Below, piece by piece: positions 61,133-64,000 of a DNA stretch of 64,000 nt. The stretch's first letter is position 1; every line of letters starts with the position of its first letter. The notes under the pieces were generated by a model. That model was not told the origin of the DNA. It made no database searches and was given only the letters and a program-made list of their open reading frames with translations. Made by a program: the position numbers and the translations under genes. This DNA comes from Naasia lichenicola (lineage in GTDB: Bacteria; Actinomycetota; Actinomycetes; Actinomycetales; Microbacteriaceae): positions 124,001-188,000 of the forward strand of contig NZ_SSSM01000006.1 of NCBI RefSeq assembly GCF_004801885.1, given 5' to 3'.

Positions 61133-61747
61133 ATGTCCAAGGCCCTGTCCGCCACGGTCGTCGAGGACTACCTCAAGGCCATCTACTCGCACACCGAGTG
61201 GCAGGATCAGCCGATCACCAGCTCCCAGCTGAGCGCCCGGCTGAGCCTGGCTCCGTCGACCGTGACCGAGATGGTGAAGAAGCTGGTCGGACACGGACTC
61301 GTGCTGCACGAGCCGTACGGCGCTGTGGTGCTCACCGATGCAGGTCGGAACCAGGCCATCGGCATCGTCCGGCGGCATCGCCTGATCGAGAGCTGGCTCG
61401 TCGGCCAGTACGGCTACTCGTGGGACGAGGTCCACGACGAGGCCGAAGTGCTCGAGCACGTGATGAGCGATCGTCTGCTCGACGCGATCGACGCGCAGCT
61501 CGGGCATCCGACCCATGATCCGCACGGGGATCCCATCCCCGCCCTCGACGGTGTCATCCGGATGCCCGATGCCGTGCTGCTCGAGGCGCAGGACGGCGCC
61601 CGGGAGGGGCGCATCGTGCGGATCAGCGACCGCGATCCCGAGGTGCTGCGCGAGCTCGAAGCGCGACGGCTGTCGATCGGCAGCGAGGTGACCGCCGATT
61701 CGCTGCCCGCGTGGCTGCACCCCTCCATCTGGATCTCCACCTCGTAG
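61133..61747 (+). CDS. mntR: DtxR/MntR-family metal-dependent repressor
   Basis: 204 residues. N-terminal winged helix (VVEDYLKAIY, SAPSTVTEM-like LSLAPSTVTEMVKKL), dimer/metal domain with RRHRLIESWLV, EAEVLEHVMSDRLLDAID and GHPTHDPHGDPIP, then a short FeoA/SH3-like C-terminus. mntH downstream with a TTTCGGT/ACCGAAA operator makes manganese the likely co-repressor; iron (IdeR/SirR type) is the alternative. Confidence 0.88.
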   Translation: MSKALSATVVEDYLKAIYSHTEWQDQPITSSQLSARLSLAPSTVTEMVKKLVGHGLVLHEPYGAVVLTDAGRNQAIGIVRRHRLIESWLVGQYGYSWDEVHDEAEVLEHVMSDRLLDAIDAQLGHPTHDPHGDPIPALDGVIRMPDAVLLEAQDGAREGRIVRISDRDPEVLRELEARRLSIGSEVTADSLPAWLHPSIWISTS

Positions 61748-61785
61748 ATCCCTGGCGAGCGGTCCGCGTGTCCGTCGGAAGCCGC

Positions 61786-61806
61786 TATGTTTTCGGTACA
61801 CCGAAA
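61786..61806 (+). promoter_or_regulatory. mntH promoter with palindromic MntR-type operator
   Basis: -10 box TATGTT (61786-61791) runs into the perfect palindrome TTTCGGT-AC-ACCGAAA (61791-61806), which would cover the transcription start. AGGAG follows at 61809-61813. The position between MntR-type regulator and mntH makes it the probable binding site. Confidence 0.75.
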
Positions 61807-61819
61807 TCAGGAGCCGCCG

Positions 61820-63064
61820 ATGGTCGCTGAGCGCGTCGAAGCCGCCGTGCCTCCTCACGCCGCGCGCCTGCTGCCGCTCCTCGGCCCGGCTGTGGTCGCC
61901 GGAGTCGCCTATCTCGACCCGGGCAACGTCGCGAGCAACATGACGGCGGGCGCCCAGTACGGCTATCTGCTCATCTGGGTGGTCGTCGCCGGCAACGCGA
62001 TGGCCTGGCTCATCCAGTACATGTCCGCGAAGCTCGGCATCGTCACGGGGCGCAGCCTGCCCGAGAACCTCGGACAGCGCCTGACCCGGCGGCCGGCGCG
62101 CTACGCCTTCTGGGTCCAGGCAGAACTCGTGGCCATGGCCACCGACATCGCCGAGATCATCGGCGGCGCCGTCGCGCTCCACCTGCTCTTCGGCCTGCCG
62201 CTGCTCGCCGGCGGAGTGATCACCGGCGTCATCTCCATCCTGCTGCTGACGCTGCAGAGCCGGCGCGGACCGCGACCCTTCGAGCGGGTGATCACCGGCC
62301 TCGTGCTGATCATCGTCGTCGGCTTCTGCGCGGGCATCCTGTTCGGCCCTCCGGATCCCGGCGAGGCGCTCGCGGGCCTCGTGCCGCGGTTCGCCGACTC
62401 CGGATCCGTCCTCCTGGCGGCGTCGATCCTCGGCGCCACCGTGATGCCGCACGCGATCTACGCCCATTCCGCGCTGACCCGTGACCGCTTCGGACTGCTC
62501 GAGTCGGGCGCGTTCCGCACCCAGGTGCTCAAGGCCACTCGGATCGACGTCACCATCGCGCTCGTCGTCGCCGGCGGCGTCAACGTCGTCATCCTGCTGA
62601 TCGCCGCGGCCAACGTGCGCGGGGTCAGCGGCACCAACTCGCTCGAGGGCGCCTACCAGGCGATCTCGGCCGGACTCGGATCGGGCATCGCCGTCCTGTT
62701 CGCCGTGGCGCTGCTGGCGTCCGGACTCGCGTCATCCTCGGTCGGCGCATATGCCGGAGCCGAGATCATGCACGGGCTGCTGCACGTGCGCCTCCCGCTG
62801 CTCATGCGTCGGCTGATCACCCTGCTGCCGGCCCTCGTGCTGCTGGCGATCGGCTTCGATCCCACCCTCGCCCTGGTGCTCAGTCAGGTGGTGCTGTCGT
62901 TCGGCATCCCGTTCGCACTGATCCCGCTCGTCGTGCTCACGGCTCAGCGGCGCACCATGGGCGACGCGGTCAACCGCCTGCACACCACCGTGCTCGCCGC
63001 CGCCGCCGCGGCCGCGCTCATCACCCTGAACATCACGCTGCTGGTGCTGCTCGCCACCGGATAG
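61820..63064 (+). CDS. mntH: Nramp divalent metal (Mn2+) importer
   Basis: 414 residues from ATG 61820, preceded by AGGAG; an upstream in-frame ATG at 61787 lies inside the promoter/operator and is rejected. Eleven membrane helices. Metal-site motifs AYLDPGNVASNMTAG (helix 1 DPGN) and GATVMPHAIYAHS (helix 6 MPH) are intact. Proton-coupled Mn2+/Fe2+ uptake. Confidence 0.95.
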   Translation: MVAERVEAAVPPHAARLLPLLGPAVVAGVAYLDPGNVASNMTAGAQYGYLLIWVVVAGNAMAWLIQYMSAKLGIVTGRSLPENLGQRLTRRPARYAFWVQAELVAMATDIAEIIGGAVALHLLFGLPLLAGGVITGVISILLLTLQSRRGPRPFERVITGLVLIIVVGFCAGILFGPPDPGEALAGLVPRFADSGSVLLAASILGATVMPHAIYAHSALTRDRFGLLESGAFRTQVLKATRIDVTIALVVAGGVNVVILLIAAANVRGVSGTNSLEGAYQAISAGLGSGIAVLFAVALLASGLASSSVGAYAGAEIMHGLLHVRLPLLMRRLITLLPALVLLAIGFDPTLALVLSQVVLSFGIPFALIPLVVLTAQRRTMGDAVNRLHTTVLAAAAAAALITLNITLLVLLATG

Positions 63065-63069
63065 GCGGC

Positions 63070-63810
63070 TCAGTCGAGCGTCGGAGTCTCCGTGCGCTGC
63101 GGGGTCGTACCGGCGACGCGGGCCCTCTTCGCCTTGCGCGAGGACTGGATGTAGTGGAAGACCGTCGGGACGATGGTCACCACCACGGCGGCGAGCAGGA
63201 TGAGGTCGATGTACTCCACCACGAAGTCGCGCACCGGCGGGATGTAGCCGATGAAGAAGCCGAGCAGGGTGACGCCCGTTCCCCACAGCACGGCGCCGGC
63301 GGCGTTGTAGAGGGAGTACCGGCGGTAGTCCATGTGGCCGACGCCTGCCGCGATCGGGGCGAAGGTGCGCACGATGGGCACGAAGCGGGCGATGATCACG
63401 GCGAGGGCGCCGAAGCGGGTGAAGAACGCATTGGTGCGATTGACGTTCTCGATGCTGAATAGCCCGCTCTCCTTGCGCTCGAATATCCGCGGACCGACCT
63501 TGTGGCCGATCAGATATCCCACCTCGCCGCCGAGGAACGCGGCGAACGAGATCGCGAGGCACACCCACCAGATGTCCACGCCGAGGGTGCCCGAGAAGGT
63601 GAGCACGCCCGTGATGACGAGCAGGGTGTCGCCCGGGAGCAGGAAGCCGACCAGCAGACCGGTCTCGGAGAACACGATGACGCAGACCGCGAGGAGGGCG
63701 AAGGCGCCGAACCCCTCGATGATGTTCTGCGGGTCGAGCCACGGGATGAGGGCGGTGGGATGCAGGCCGGCGGGATGCAGGGCGGTGGAGAGCAGGGCTG
63801 TGGAGAGCAC
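63070..63810 (-). CDS. DedA family membrane protein
   Basis: 246 residues from GTG 63810. FSETGLLVGFLLPGDTLLVI, FLGGEVGYLIGHKVG, FVPIVRTFAPIAAG and the GHMDYRRYSLYNAAGAVLWG region are DedA/VTT signatures; about five hydrophobic segments. The first 20 residues come from a short repetitive tract (LSTALLSTALHPAGLHPTAL), so the true start may be later. Family members act in membrane lipid flipping and homeostasis. Five bases separate it from the convergent mntH stop. Confidence 0.9.
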   Translation of the reverse strand: MLSTALLSTALHPAGLHPTALIPWLDPQNIIEGFGAFALLAVCVIVFSETGLLVGFLLPGDTLLVITGVLTFSGTLGVDIWWVCLAISFAAFLGGEVGYLIGHKVGPRIFERKESGLFSIENVNRTNAFFTRFGALAVIIARFVPIVRTFAPIAAGVGHMDYRRYSLYNAAGAVLWGTGVTLLGFFIGYIPPVRDFVVEYIDLILLAAVVVTIVPTVFHYIQSSRKAKRARVAGTTPQRTETPTLD

Positions 63811-63948
63811 GGTGGTCCAGTCGTCGTCGGGCGTCGGGCGGTGGCAGCTGACGCACGTGCGTGCGGAGGCACGGTGCTTGCGAAGCTGGGAGCGCAGGCG
63901 CTCCGATCAGGGTAACTGAGAACCCCTCCATCCCCGGGGAGGAACCCG

Positions 63949-64000
63949 ATGATCATCCGCTCGGATGATGGCGTGATCGGAGACACGAGTCGACCCGTAA
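63949..64000 (+). CDS. Possible 5' end of a gene cut by the window
   Basis: ATG at 63949 follows GGGGAGGAA at good spacing and opens MIIRSDDGVIGDTSRPV, in frame to the window end. Seventeen codons are too few to assign a family. The rest of 63811-64000 shows nothing else. Confidence 0.35.
   Translation, partial: MIIRSDDGVIGDTSRPV

Noticed and set aside
61787-61819. Upstream ATG start for mntH
   Set aside because: It overlaps the -10 box and the palindromic operator; ATG 61820 has AGGAG at proper spacing.

Overview
This window is about 70% GC chromosomal DNA from an actinobacterium, most likely a member of the Microbacteriaceae such as Microbacterium. The evidence is the gene repertoire (AdnAB-type helicase-nucleases, DUF3107, DUF3039, DUF3052, UPF0182, a DUF2342 metalloprotease), the frequent GTG starts, the many genes with a TANNNT -10 box 6-7 nt before the start codon (leaderless transcripts) and interspersed GGTCGAG...CTCGAG repeats. 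About 55 protein genes, one initiator tRNA and many intergenic palindromes are supported. There is no prophage, IS element, CRISPR array or rRNA.

Layout. 1-2.4 kb: 3' part of a PLP decarboxylase, a LysR regulator and a 38-residue membrane protein. 2.6-6.4 kb: mrp, DUF1003 and MgtE_N/CBS genes on the minus strand, with a divergent stress-type membrane protein. 6.8-13.6 kb: aminopeptidase P, an exo/endonuclease-phosphatase family protein, a PHP phosphoesterase, a DEAD-box helicase, a ferritin-like protein and DUF3107. 13.8-24.5 kb: a DNA-repair block (adnA-adnB, a kinase-fold protein without catalytic residues, nudC-uvrD2). 24.3-31 kb: an E1-like, TOMM-cyclodehydratase-type protein, a DUF2342 metalloprotease, a PDZ-Lon membrane protease and UPF0182. 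From memory this order matches the Rv3193c-Rv3208A neighbourhood of Mycobacterium tuberculosis. 31.2-37.5 kb: tRNA-fMet, an MFS transporter, DUF3052, a nitrilase-fold amidase, an aminotransferase and an AT-richer lipoprotein/PKD-protein pair. 37.6-39.3 kb: an HtrA-type protease.

39.4-51.5 kb is a cell-wall glycopolymer locus: two GT2 enzymes, a CDP-alcohol phosphotransferase, a GT-C membrane glycosyltransferase, an OafA-type acyltransferase, a fused TagF-like/GT4 protein, a TagGH/Wzm-Wzt ABC exporter and a LicC-like nucleotidyltransferase. Together they could activate a phospho-alcohol, build a phosphate-containing polymer, acylate it and export it. 51.8-55.6 kb: a two-gene ABC exporter whose ATPase carries a roughly 500-residue low-complexity N-terminus. 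55.7-60.1 kb: DUF3039, nicotinate phosphoribosyltransferase, then murI-rph-rdgB. 60.2-63.8 kb: metal homeostasis (CDF exporter, MntR-type regulator, mntH with a palindromic operator) and a DedA protein.

The most unusual feature is intergenic. Long inverted repeats sit at 10 of the 14 convergent gene junctions, and four of the palindromes in the window belong to one dispersed family (arm GAACTGCCCAGTTCTGCCGC).
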